Source: Fibrobacter sp. UWH6 (GTDB lineage Bacteria; Fibrobacterota; Fibrobacteria; Fibrobacterales; Fibrobacteraceae). From it: a stretch of DNA of 64,000 bases. Below are positions 57,414 to 64,000 of this stretch, one piece after another. The notes beneath the pieces are model-generated. The model saw nothing but the letters and a program-made list of their open reading frames with translations, had not been told where the DNA came from and did not search any database. Location of the stretch: NCBI RefSeq assembly GCF_900142465.1, contig NZ_FRAX01000010.1, forward strand, positions 1 to 64,000, in the 5' to 3' direction. The translations under genes and the position numbers were made by a program. Each line of letters begins with the position of its first letter. The stretch's first letter is position 1.

Positions 57414-58574
57414 ATGTTTTTTGAGCAGGCTATTGCAAACTGCGTCCCCAATTACACCCGCGAAGCCGATTCCGCCCACGGCGAATCTTTGGCCATGTTC
57501 GACTACAAGGACGAACTGAAAATCAAGAATCAGGCCATCAAGGAATTCTGGGACGTGAACCGTCTGGCAGGCAATCCGCAGAACGTCATCGCAAGCCCCA
57601 TGCCCCGCGGTTACCGCACCACCAGTAAGCGACGCGTGGCCATGGTCCCGGGCAACCTGCAGTTCGACCGCCAGGAATCCATGCTGGAACCGGAAGAACA
57701 CAACAAGATTTACGACCTGCTTTTCGAAAAGCTGATCACTCCGGCTTACAAGCCCCTGGCCTATGCCTTGAACTGGATTATCATCCGTGGTACTTACCGC
57801 TACCGCGTGGTCATTTTTAACATCAAGAAAATCGACGCCACCATCGTCCGCAAACTGAAGCAGATTTCCGAAGTGCTGCAGAAGAGCGAACTGAATGTAA
57901 CCGCCGCCCACGCCTATGTAGACACCACGGAATCCGACTACTATCTGGAAGCCAAGCGCCCCACGGAAGGTCTGAATTTCAAGCAGCTTTACGGACCCCG
58001 CGAGCTGGCTCTGAACCTAGGTCATTTCAGCCTGAAGTACCCTGTCACCGGATTCAGCCAGATTAACGAAAGCCAGATCCACAACTTGATCAAGGCCGCC
58101 AGCCGAATGCTGAGCCTTACCAAGGAAGACAAGTTCCTGGATTTGTACTGCGGCTACGGTCTGTTCAGTTTCGCCCTGGGCGAAGCCGCCAAGTCTGTGC
58201 TGGGCGTCGAATGGGAAGGTCCTTCCATCGAAACCGCCAAGGCCAGCGCCCGCTACCTGAAGAAGAACTACAAGTTTATCGCAGGCAAGATCGACGAAGA
58301 TTTCGTGCAGTTGCGCCTGCCCCGCGTTGTGCCCGGTGAACCGGAAAAGATTCTGCTGGACCCGCCCCGCAAGGGTTGCGAACCGGGCGTCATTCACGCT
58401 CTCGCCATGCGTAAGCCCATCCGCGTGTGCCACGTTTTCTGCGGCACCGACGAAATCCCCGCCGCCCTCAAGGAATGGGAACGTTACGGCTACCGCGTCC
58501 GCGAAGTGCAGCCCCTGGACTTGTTCCCGGGAACTCCCCATCTCGAAACTATCGTGATGCTGGAGAAGAAGTAG
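57414..58574 (+). CDS. class I RNA 5-methyluridine methyltransferase (TrmA/RlmD family)
   Basis: SAM-dependent enzyme that methylates C5 of uridine in tRNA or rRNA. Family blocks: SLKYPVTGFSQINESQ (Q of the FxQ motif), SAM site FLDLYCGYGLFSFALGEAA, LLDPPRKGCEPGVI, and the C-terminal LDLFPGTPHLETIVMLEK. The nucleophile region reads VCHVFCGTDEIP instead of the usual SCNP, so the catalytic Cys is probably the one in VFCG; this is a notable variation. There is no N-terminal TRAM domain or iron-sulfur cysteine cluster, so it is nearer TrmA than RlmD in form. Ribosome site GGAGG precedes the ATG. Confidence 0.85.
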   Translation: MFFEQAIANCVPNYTREADSAHGESLAMFDYKDELKIKNQAIKEFWDVNRLAGNPQNVIASPMPRGYRTTSKRRVAMVPGNLQFDRQESMLEPEEHNKIYDLLFEKLITPAYKPLAYALNWIIIRGTYRYRVVIFNIKKIDATIVRKLKQISEVLQKSELNVTAAHAYVDTTESDYYLEAKRPTEGLNFKQLYGPRELALNLGHFSLKYPVTGFSQINESQIHNLIKAASRMLSLTKEDKFLDLYCGYGLFSFALGEAAKSVLGVEWEGPSIETAKASARYLKKNYKFIAGKIDEDFVQLRLPRVVPGEPEKILLDPPRKGCEPGVIHALAMRKPIRVCHVFCGTDEIPAALKEWERYGYRVREVQPLDLFPGTPHLETIVMLEKK

Positions 58575-58629
58575 TTAGTGGTTAGTAGGAAGTAGACAGT
58601 AGACGGTTGACGGTGGGTTGTGGGCTGTT
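58574..58629. repeat. degenerate heptanucleotide tandem repeat
   Basis: Eight units in exact 7-base register: GTTAGTG, GTTAGTA, GGAAGTA, GACAGTA, GACGGTT, GACGGTG, GGTTGTG, GGCTGTT. It begins in the stop codon of the methyltransferase gene. Confidence 0.8.
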
Positions 58630-58671
58630 GCTGACGGTTCAGTTGAACAATAAAAAAGTGATGCGCGAAAA

Positions 58672-59889
58672 ATGACGGATAATGAACAGAAACCAGCTCT
58701 TTGGACGCGCCCATTTGTAACGTGTTCCGCAGCCAACTTTCTTCTATTCTTCAGCTTTTACCAGCTGTTGCCGGTTCTGCCGTTGTACATCTTTGAAAAA
58801 TTCCAGACGGACAATTCTACCGCAGGAATCATCATTTCGCTGTACACTATCGGCGCCCTCTGCTGTAGGCCCTTCGCGGGCTTCCTGGTAGATAGCCTCA
58901 ATCGCAAGCCGCTGTATTTCTGGACTTTCTTTGCATTCACCTTGTGCTTTGTGGGCTACTGGGCTCTGGGACTTTTGCCCCTGCTTGCAGTGGTCCGTTT
59001 CATGCACGGCGTGTTCTTCGGAATTTCTACCACGGCAAGTAACACCGTCGCCATTGACGCACTTCCTAGCAGCCGCCGCGGTGAAGGCATCGGCTACTTC
59101 GGCATTAGCGTGAACCTGGCTTTTGCCACAGGTCCCATGACCGGCATGTTCCTTTACGAAGGTCTCGGAAGCAACGTGGTTTTCGCCATTTCAGTGGCCC
59201 TTTGCGTAATAGGCCTCATCCTGGTAAAGACGCTTCCCGTAAAGCCTCGCCCCAAGGTAAAACGTCCGCCCCTTTCCCTGGACCGCTTTTTCTTGACCCG
59301 CGCCTTTCCTCAATTCCTGAATTTCATTTTCGTAGGATTCGCCTACGGTCCCGTCACCAACTACATCGCTCTTTATGCAAAGGAACAAGGCATCGGCGGA
59401 AGCGGCTGGTTCTACGCCCTGATTGCAGCCGGCCTCATTATAAACCGCGTTCTTACCGGTCGCCTGATTGACAAAGGATGGCTTACCCGCCTGGTGGGCA
59501 TGGGCATGACCTTGAACGTGGCGGCCTACTTACTGCTTTCCTTCTGCGGCACCTTGGGACCAATGATTCCCGGTGGAACGACCTTGCTGTTCTTTGCATC
59601 GGCCTTGATGATTGGTACAAGCCTGGGACTTATTTTTCCGGGATATCAGACTATGTGCGTCAACCTGGCAAGACACGATCAACGAGGTACAGCCAATAGC
59701 ACATACCTGAGCGCCTGGGATATTGGAATCGGGGCAGGCATTCTAACAGGTGGATCCATGGCACAGCATTTCGGGATGCACCAGCAAGTATTCCTGGCAT
59801 GCAGCGCCGCGCTAATCGTCGCCGACATCATGTACCTAAGCTACACCAGCAAATACTACACAAGGGAAATGAGCAAGGAGAAAGGTTAA
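58672..59889 (+). CDS. major facilitator superfamily transporter
   Basis: About 12 membrane spans in 405 residues. The MFS-type loop between spans 2 and 3 reads CRPFAGFLVDSLNRKPLYFW, and FHGVFFGISTTASNTVAIDA-like and RRGEGIGYFGISVNLAFATG segments follow (the latter is common in drug/sugar efflux members). Substrate cannot be told. Charged residues are few in the spans. Heptamer repeats separate it from the methyltransferase gene. Confidence 0.9.
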   Translation: MTDNEQKPALWTRPFVTCSAANFLLFFSFYQLLPVLPLYIFEKFQTDNSTAGIIISLYTIGALCCRPFAGFLVDSLNRKPLYFWTFFAFTLCFVGYWALGLLPLLAVVRFMHGVFFGISTTASNTVAIDALPSSRRGEGIGYFGISVNLAFATGPMTGMFLYEGLGSNVVFAISVALCVIGLILVKTLPVKPRPKVKRPPLSLDRFFLTRAFPQFLNFIFVGFAYGPVTNYIALYAKEQGIGGSGWFYALIAAGLIINRVLTGRLIDKGWLTRLVGMGMTLNVAAYLLLSFCGTLGPMIPGGTTLLFFASALMIGTSLGLIFPGYQTMCVNLARHDQRGTANSTYLSAWDIGIGAGILTGGSMAQHFGMHQQVFLACSAALIVADIMYLSYTSKYYTREMSKEKG

Positions 59890-59892
59890 AGG

Positions 59893-60058
59893 GAGATATG
59901 AGTTGTGTGTTAAAGTAAGGCGACTCTGGCGCGATTATCTGGCTCATCGCTCAAGGCTCAAAACTCTCCGCTGAAAGGAGCCGCAGGCTCCGAGCTCACA
60001 CCTCGTACCTCATACCTATTTTTTCATATCTTATATCTCATAATCTGATATCTATAGT
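59893..60058 (+). repeat. dispersed repeat copy C with GGAGCC hairpin and heptamers
   Basis: TATGAGTTG (59897 on), core GGCGACTCTGGCGCGATTATC, hairpin GGAGCC-GCA-GGCTCC (59977-59991), then about nine heptamers of CCTCATA/TCTCATA type (59994-60057). Parallels copy A (26.9 kb) and reversed copy B (29.2 kb). It occupies the whole gap to the MBL-fold gene. Confidence 0.8.
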
Positions 60059-60071
60059 CTAGGGTTCTTTT

Positions 60072-60986
60072 ATGAAAAATCGTCTTTTAAAAATTTCCTT
60101 GTCGGCGCTCGCCTTGGCTTTTGCATTCACCGCTTGCAACAAGCAGGAAGTGAAGTCTGAAAACACTTCCGAAGTCAAAGCAACAGAATCCGCAGAAACT
60201 TCCGTAGCAAAAGAAAACACAACGGCCCCGGAAGCTCGTGCCGTGACCAAGACCATCACATTGGCAGACGGCTCCACAGTCACCTGGATCCAGGACAACG
60301 CAGGCGAAAAGCTGAACCCTCGCGACCTGTTCAGCGATGCCAGCGATTCTCTCTACAACAGTTTGAATCTCCCTAACGGCATTCCCGCCACGGTTAGCAC
60401 TTACCTCCTGAAGTCCCAAGGGAAATACGTCCTCTTCGACGCAGGTCTGGGAGCATTCGGCGGACAGATGCTGAACCACTTGCAAGAACTGAACATCAGC
60501 CCCGATTCCATCACCAAGATTTACCTGACCCACTTGCACGTGGACCACATCAACGGTCTCGTGAACAAGACCGACACCGGTTTTGAAAAAGTCTTCAAGA
60601 ACGCCGCCGTCTATGTGGGCCAAGTTGAAAAGGACGCCTGGTTCAACGACATCAAGGACAACGGTCTTGCCGTCGGCATTCTGAACACATACAGCGACAG
60701 CCTCAAGCTCTTCGCCTTTGGCGACACTCTGCCCCACAACGTCATCGCCATGGACGCCGTGGGTCACACGCCCGGCCACACCGTTTTCCAGAAATCCGAC
60801 TTGCTGATTATCGGTGACCTGATGCACGGTTACGCTTTGCAGAAGGACCATCCCGAAATCAATTCCAATTACGACATGGACAAGGAAAAGTCCATCGAAG
60901 CCCGCAAGCGAATTCTCGCCTACGCCAAGCAGAACAACCTGACCATGGCCGGCATGCACCTTCCCCCGCCGGGATTTGCAAAGTAA
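60072..60986 (+). CDS. MBL-fold (metallo-beta-lactamase-like) hydrolase, lipoprotein
   Basis: A lipoprotein signal peptide ends in FTAC (Cys at about 21) and is followed by a Ser/Glu/Thr-rich linker. The MBL fold has the metal motif HLHVDH (His154, His156, Asp158, His159), then GHTPGHTVF and IIGDLMHG with the later metal ligands. This subgroup contains lactonases and quorum-quenching enzymes as well as others, so the substrate is open. 304 residues. It starts a short run with the NUDIX and RmlD-like genes, 8 and then overlapping bases apart. Confidence 0.88.
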   Translation: MKNRLLKISLSALALAFAFTACNKQEVKSENTSEVKATESAETSVAKENTTAPEARAVTKTITLADGSTVTWIQDNAGEKLNPRDLFSDASDSLYNSLNLPNGIPATVSTYLLKSQGKYVLFDAGLGAFGGQMLNHLQELNISPDSITKIYLTHLHVDHINGLVNKTDTGFEKVFKNAAVYVGQVEKDAWFNDIKDNGLAVGILNTYSDSLKLFAFGDTLPHNVIAMDAVGHTPGHTVFQKSDLLIIGDLMHGYALQKDHPEINSNYDMDKEKSIEARKRILAYAKQNNLTMAGMHLPPPGFAK

Positions 60987-60994
60987 GGTTCACG

Positions 60995-61549
60995 ATGAAA
61001 CCCTGGAAACTTCTTGATACGGAATACCTGGTAAACGCACCCTGGCTAAAAGTGGCCAAGGAAAAATGCGAACTGCCTAACGGAAAAGTCATCGACGATT
61101 TCTACACATTGTGGCAGCCCGATTGGGTTTTGATTCTGGCACGTACCGCAGACGGTAAGTGGGTCATGACAGAACAGTACCGCCACGGCACAGGAAAAAT
61201 CGCATTGGAATTTCCTGCGGGAATCATCGACAAGAATGAAACTCCCGAAGAAGCCGCCCTCCGCGAGCTGCAGGAAGAATGCGGTTACGGAGTCACCAGC
61301 GCAGCTAATAAGCAAGTGCCTTTATACCTGGGTTCATATCCGGTGAACCCGGATCGTCACCGTGGAAAGTTCCATGTGGTATTCATCGACGGCGTAATCC
61401 GAGCAGGCGAAACCCACTTCGACGAAACCGAAGAAATAGAATCCTCCGAATTTTCTGACGAAGAACTGCAGGCCAAAATGCTTGACGAAACATTCAATCA
61501 CCCGCTGCAGATGGCGGGTTACCTCAAGTGGAAACTGAGCCAGAAGTGA
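60995..61549 (+). CDS. NUDIX hydrolase (ADP-sugar pyrophosphatase-like)
   Basis: Hydrolyses nucleoside diphosphates linked to another group. The Nudix box is complete: GIIDKNETPEEAALRELQEE followed by CGYG. The preceding TEQYRHGTGKIALEFPAG resembles ADP-ribose pyrophosphatases. 184 residues. Its TGA overlaps the likely GTG of the next gene (GTGA). Confidence 0.93.
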   Translation: MKPWKLLDTEYLVNAPWLKVAKEKCELPNGKVIDDFYTLWQPDWVLILARTADGKWVMTEQYRHGTGKIALEFPAGIIDKNETPEEAALRELQEECGYGVTSAANKQVPLYLGSYPVNPDRHRGKFHVVFIDGVIRAGETHFDETEEIESSEFSDEELQAKMLDETFNHPLQMAGYLKWKLSQK

Positions 61550-62649
61550 TCGAACTCGCCTCACGAAAACTGCAGTTACCCATTCTCGTTCTCGGTTTGA
61601 ACGGTGTTCCGGGCTACGCCCTTTTCAGGCACTTCAACAAACTTTTTGGCGGTACCGACGAAAGCGACGGCACCAGCGGAACAATCCATCCGGCCCCCCG
61701 TCACCCTGATGCAGCGGCACCACTAATCGGCATCCGGCCCATCAAGCATCCCTGCGTTTTTGGATCCGATGTAGTAGCCATCGACGCCGAAGATACCGCA
61801 AGCCTCACCCGCCTTTTCGAAAAGCATCAGTTCAAGACGGTCATTGACGCCAGTGGAAACTGCGCCCTAAAGGCCTGCGAATGCGACACCCCCCGAAGCC
61901 ATCTGCTGAACTGCGAACAGGGTGTAGATGCCGCCCAGCTGGCCGCCGATTACAACTGCACCTTCGTAAGAATTTCAACGGACATGGTCTGGAGTGGCAG
62001 CGAAGAAACTGCCCAACTCCGCCCCTACAAAGACGACGCGCCCAAGGATCCTATCCACAATTACGGCAAACACCAGCTGGAAGCAGAAATCGAAATCCAG
62101 CGGATCAAGCCCGATGCCGTAATGCTTCGCGTGCCACTGCCTATGGATTACGCCCCCGGCGGTTGCGCTGGAGCCATCGACTGGATCAGCTACCGTTTTA
62201 GACCGGGTCGCCCTGCCACCCTCTATACCGACGAATACCGCAGACCCATCTACGGAAACGACATGTGTCGCGTGGTGCAGTACATTCTGGAACACGAATT
62301 CCCTGCAGGGATTTACAACTGTGGCGGCCCCCGCCGAGTCACCCTTTATAACGCAGGCCAGTTGGTCAACGCCATCGGAGGTTACCCCGAAGAACTGCTT
62401 CATGGTTGTCCCCGAATTGATGCAGGACCCATGCCCCCGCGCGTAGGCGACCTGGACATCGACAGCAGCAAACTTTACAGTCTTCTTCCAGAAGGCTTTA
62501 TCCGCCCCTGGCCTTTTGACGACGCCATAGTTCCCACAGGCAGGGATTGGCACAAGACTTTTGGCAGAAACTGCCCCGACAAGCACCGAGTCGGCAGCGA
62601 AGAAGCCATTTATAGACTTTTGGTCATTGGTGAAAAATTGGACTTTTAG
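61546..62649 (+). CDS. RmlD-like NAD(P)-binding sugar-nucleotide reductase, degenerate catalytic Lys
   Basis: Rossmann-fold protein of the dTDP-4-dehydrorhamnose reductase / MAT2B group. The nucleotide loop is LGLNGVPGYALF, and VRISTDMVWSG and LRVPLPMDYAP are typical of the group. The catalytic YxxxK should lie at YGKHQ; Tyr173 is present but the lysine position is Gln177. The protein may therefore bind rather than reduce its ligand. 367 residues from the GTG at 61546, which overlaps the preceding stop; a GTG at 61528 is an alternative. Confidence 0.75.
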   Translation: MIELASRKLQLPILVLGLNGVPGYALFRHFNKLFGGTDESDGTSGTIHPAPRHPDAAAPLIGIRPIKHPCVFGSDVVAIDAEDTASLTRLFEKHQFKTVIDASGNCALKACECDTPRSHLLNCEQGVDAAQLAADYNCTFVRISTDMVWSGSEETAQLRPYKDDAPKDPIHNYGKHQLEAEIEIQRIKPDAVMLRVPLPMDYAPGGCAGAIDWISYRFRPGRPATLYTDEYRRPIYGNDMCRVVQYILEHEFPAGIYNCGGPRRVTLYNAGQLVNAIGGYPEELLHGCPRIDAGPMPPRVGDLDIDSSKLYSLLPEGFIRPWPFDDAIVPTGRDWHKTFGRNCPDKHRVGSEEAIYRLLVIGEKLDF

Positions 62650-62698
62650 GGCATTTTTCGTCAAAAATCAGTTTTTTCGTGCTTTCTAAACCAGTTTG

Positions 62699-62727
62699 TT
62701 TGTTTTTGTTTATATTTCCCTTATAAG
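62699..62727 (+). promoter_or_regulatory. putative promoter of the STAS/peptide-export unit
   Basis: TTTGTT (62699-62704) and TATAAG (62722-62727) with a 17-base spacer, in a T-rich stretch. Start expected about 40 bases before the STAS gene. Confidence 0.45.
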
Positions 62728-62775
62728 ACTTCCTGTACCAATACAGTGAAATCAACATTAAGAAGGATGCAAACA

Positions 62776-63072
62776 ATGGTTATTAATAAGATTCAAAAAG
62801 AAGACTCAATCGTTCTTGCACCGGAAGGATTCCTGGATACCGCAAACGCCCCCGCTTTTGAAACCGAAATGGAAGCCGCTTCCAACGAAACCAAGAATCT
62901 CATTGTGGATTTTGCCAAAGTCGAATACATTTCCTCTTCCGGTCTCCGCGTCCTGCTCAAGATTCAGAAAAAGATGAATGGTTGCGGCAGCCAGAAACTC
63001 ATCAATGTCAGCGACAACGTTAAGGAAGTGTTTGAACTGACCGGTTTCGTCGACATCCTGGACATTGCCTAA
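62776..63072 (+). CDS. STAS-domain anti-sigma factor antagonist
   Basis: SpoIIAA/RsbV-type switch protein of 98 residues. The phosphorylatable serine region is YISSSGLRVLLKI (Ser53-55), and the closing FELTGFVDILDIA is typical. It would bind the ATPase encoded next and be released by phosphorylation. The ATG at 62776 is chosen because AAGGA lies 8 bases upstream; earlier GTG/ATG codons are too close to the ribosome site. First gene of a unit with an ATPase, a secreted peptide and an exporter subunit. Confidence 0.92.
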   Translation: MVINKIQKEDSIVLAPEGFLDTANAPAFETEMEAASNETKNLIVDFAKVEYISSSGLRVLLKIQKKMNGCGSQKLINVSDNVKEVFELTGFVDILDIA

Positions 63073-63109
63073 AGAAAGCTATATCATATAGTCTGAAGGA
63101 AGGCTCAAC

Positions 63110-63511
63110 ATGGCTAGCGAGAAAAAAACGTTTCCTGTTCAAAAGGAAAGTCTTTCTGACGTCCAGGAATTCGTATCCCTTTGGGCAGAAAACAATGACA
63201 TAGGAATGAAGATTTCTACAAAGCTCTCCATTTGTGCAGACGAAGTTGTGAGCAACGTCGTTTTCTATAGCGGCGCAACAGAGCTGGAAATCACTTGCAG
63301 CAAGGAAAATGGCATGGTAACCATGTCTCTCCGCGACAACGGCAAGGCCTTTAATCCTCTTACCGAGGTAAAGGAACCTGACACAACAGCCAGCGCCGAA
63401 GAACGGGAAATTGGAGGCCTTGGAATTTTCATGGTTAAGAAGATGATGAATTCCGTTTCTTACGAAAGGGTTCAGGAGTCAAACGTCTTGACCATGACAA
63501 TCGCCATTTAA
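63110..63511 (+). CDS. RsbW-type ATP-binding anti-sigma regulator
   Basis: HATPase_c protein of the RsbW/SpoIIAB class, 133 residues. The N-box is ADEVVSNVVFYSG, G1 is LRDNGKAFNP, and G2 is GGLGIFMVKKMM. Such proteins hold a sigma factor or another target and phosphorylate their STAS partner. AAGGAAGG precedes the ATG. No sigma factor gene is in the part of the locus seen here, so the target is unknown. Confidence 0.92.
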   Translation: MASEKKTFPVQKESLSDVQEFVSLWAENNDIGMKISTKLSICADEVVSNVVFYSGATELEITCSKENGMVTMSLRDNGKAFNPLTEVKEPDTTASAEEREIGGLGIFMVKKMMNSVSYERVQESNVLTMTIAI

Positions 63512-63541
63512 TACAATAGCCAACGTATAAGGAGAAATATT

Positions 63542-63718
63542 ATGAGCACCAACGAAAAAATCAATCAGGAAATCTCCGAAGACGAACTGGATCAGGTTTC
63601 CGGAGGCAACGCAGCAAACACCATCGGCGCAGGAACATTCGTTGATGACGCCGTAAAGGCAGCCAAGGCAGCCATTGACCAGCTAAAGAAAAGCCTTCCT
63701 GGAATTGACAGATTCTAA
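63542..63718 (+). CDS. double-glycine leader peptide, putative secreted peptide precursor
   Basis: 58 residues, ribosome site AAGGAG 7 bases before the ATG. The N-terminal 22 residues MSTNEKINQEISEDELDQVS end in GG and match double-glycine leaders of secreted peptides (ELxxVSGG). The remaining 36 residues (NAANTIGAGTFVDDAVKAAK, then AAIDQLKKSLPGIDRF) have no cysteine and can form an amphipathic helix. The absence of Cys and scarcity of Ser/Thr argue against lanthipeptide-type modification. The stop is followed directly by the exporter gene ATG. Confidence 0.82.
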   Translation: MSTNEKINQEISEDELDQVSGGNAANTIGAGTFVDDAVKAAKAAIDQLKKSLPGIDRF

Positions 63719-64000
63719 ATGTCTCTTTTTAGAAAAACAGCTCTAGAAAAAATATCCTCCCCCGAACAGCTAGACAAGATGATCGTGGCAATTTCGCCAT
63801 CATCCTGGATAGCGATCGTGGGCGGTTTTGTTATTGTATTCTGCGTGGCCCTCTGGTCATTTTTAGGAACGCTCCCCCAAAGCATTACTGCCGAGGGAGT
63901 CTTTCTTGATTCCGACGAATCTACCCTGGTCTGCTTTATTCCCGTAAACGAAAGCTACGACATCAAGGCCGGTCAAAAGGCGATCATTTCCACCCAGTTA
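63719..64000 (+). CDS. HlyD/NHLM-type secretion protein (partial)
   Basis: The first 94 residues of a membrane fusion protein. The start, FRKTALEKISSPEQLDKMIV then a proline-tryptophan turn and a membrane span (AIVGGFVIVFCVALWSFLG), closely resembles the NHLM bacteriocin system secretion protein (HlyD family, TIGR03794). LPQSITAEGVF and IPVNESYDIKAGQKA begin the lipoyl/beta-barrel part. The gene continues off the window. Its position after a GG-leader peptide supports a peptide exporter; a peptidase-ABC transporter is expected next. Confidence 0.85.
   Translation, partial: MSLFRKTALEKISSPEQLDKMIVAISPSSWIAIVGGFVIVFCVALWSFLGTLPQSITAEGVFLDSDESTLVCFIPVNESYDIKAGQKAIISTQL

Noticed and set aside
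26877-60057. CRISPR-like arrays
   Set aside because: The repeats are only 7 bases and contiguous without spacers, and no cas gene is present.

Overview
The window looks like a Gram-negative member of the Fibrobacterota, most like Fibrobacter. This is inference from gene content, not from a search. The evidence is a 16S rRNA 5' end, LPS core genes (Kdo transferase), a fused SecDF, a short primary-type sigma factor of the kind found in Bacteroidetes, a DcuA/B-type C4-dicarboxylate carrier fitting a succinate-producing anaerobe, rubrerythrin, and starch/glycogen enzymes. Several promoters match the Bacteroidetes-type pattern TTG-N19-TAnnTTTG, and several genes appear to start without a leader.

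Layout. 1-360: 5' end of a 16S rRNA gene (minus strand) with its promoter. 0.4-9.6 kb: housekeeping genes (miaA, YibQ-like, pdxJ, truA, a degenerate GGDEF protein, a large radical SAM protein) and a candidate small RNA at about 5.07 kb. 9.7-13.3 kb: a LOG-family nucleotidase and a protein kinase next to a membrane protein. 13.3-18.3 kb: an orphan LytS-type histidine kinase divergent from a sigma factor, with repeated 9-mers between them, then a CtpA protease and an MlaE permease. 18.3-25.5 kb: dciA-gyrB-polyprenyl synthase, corA and secDF. 25.5-30.2 kb: amylase and 4-alpha-glucanotransferase, surrounded by heptanucleotide tandem repeats and a dispersed repeat. 30.5-33.2 kb: an AT-hook protein, tRNA-Cys, a DUF374 acyltransferase, a DnaQ-like exonuclease and rpmB. 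33.3-37.8 kb: ispH-waaA-methyltransferase-ABC exporter operon. 37.9-43.6 kb: two identical tRNA-Glu genes around dcu and a hybrid histidine kinase, then rubrerythrin and tRNA-Ser. 43.7-49.3 kb: rbsDACBK ribose operon, in which rbsB carries two complete, nearly identical binding modules in one lipoprotein. 49.4-55.4 kb: DEAD-box helicase, NERD protein, M16 peptidase, diguanylate cyclase. 55.5-56.8 kb: infC-rpmI-rplT. 56.9-62.6 kb: tRNA-Gly, an RNA m5U methyltransferase, an MFS carrier, an MBL-fold lipoprotein, a NUDIX hydrolase and an RmlD-like protein.

The window ends in an apparent peptide-export locus: a STAS anti-anti-sigma protein, an RsbW-type ATPase, a 58-residue double-glycine leader peptide and the start of an HlyD-type secretion protein resembling those of NHLM bacteriocin exporters. 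A partner-switching module placed directly ahead of a secreted peptide, together with the double RbsB, are the two most notable systems here.

No CRISPR array, insertion sequence or prophage gene was seen. None of the five tRNA genes encodes its CCA end.
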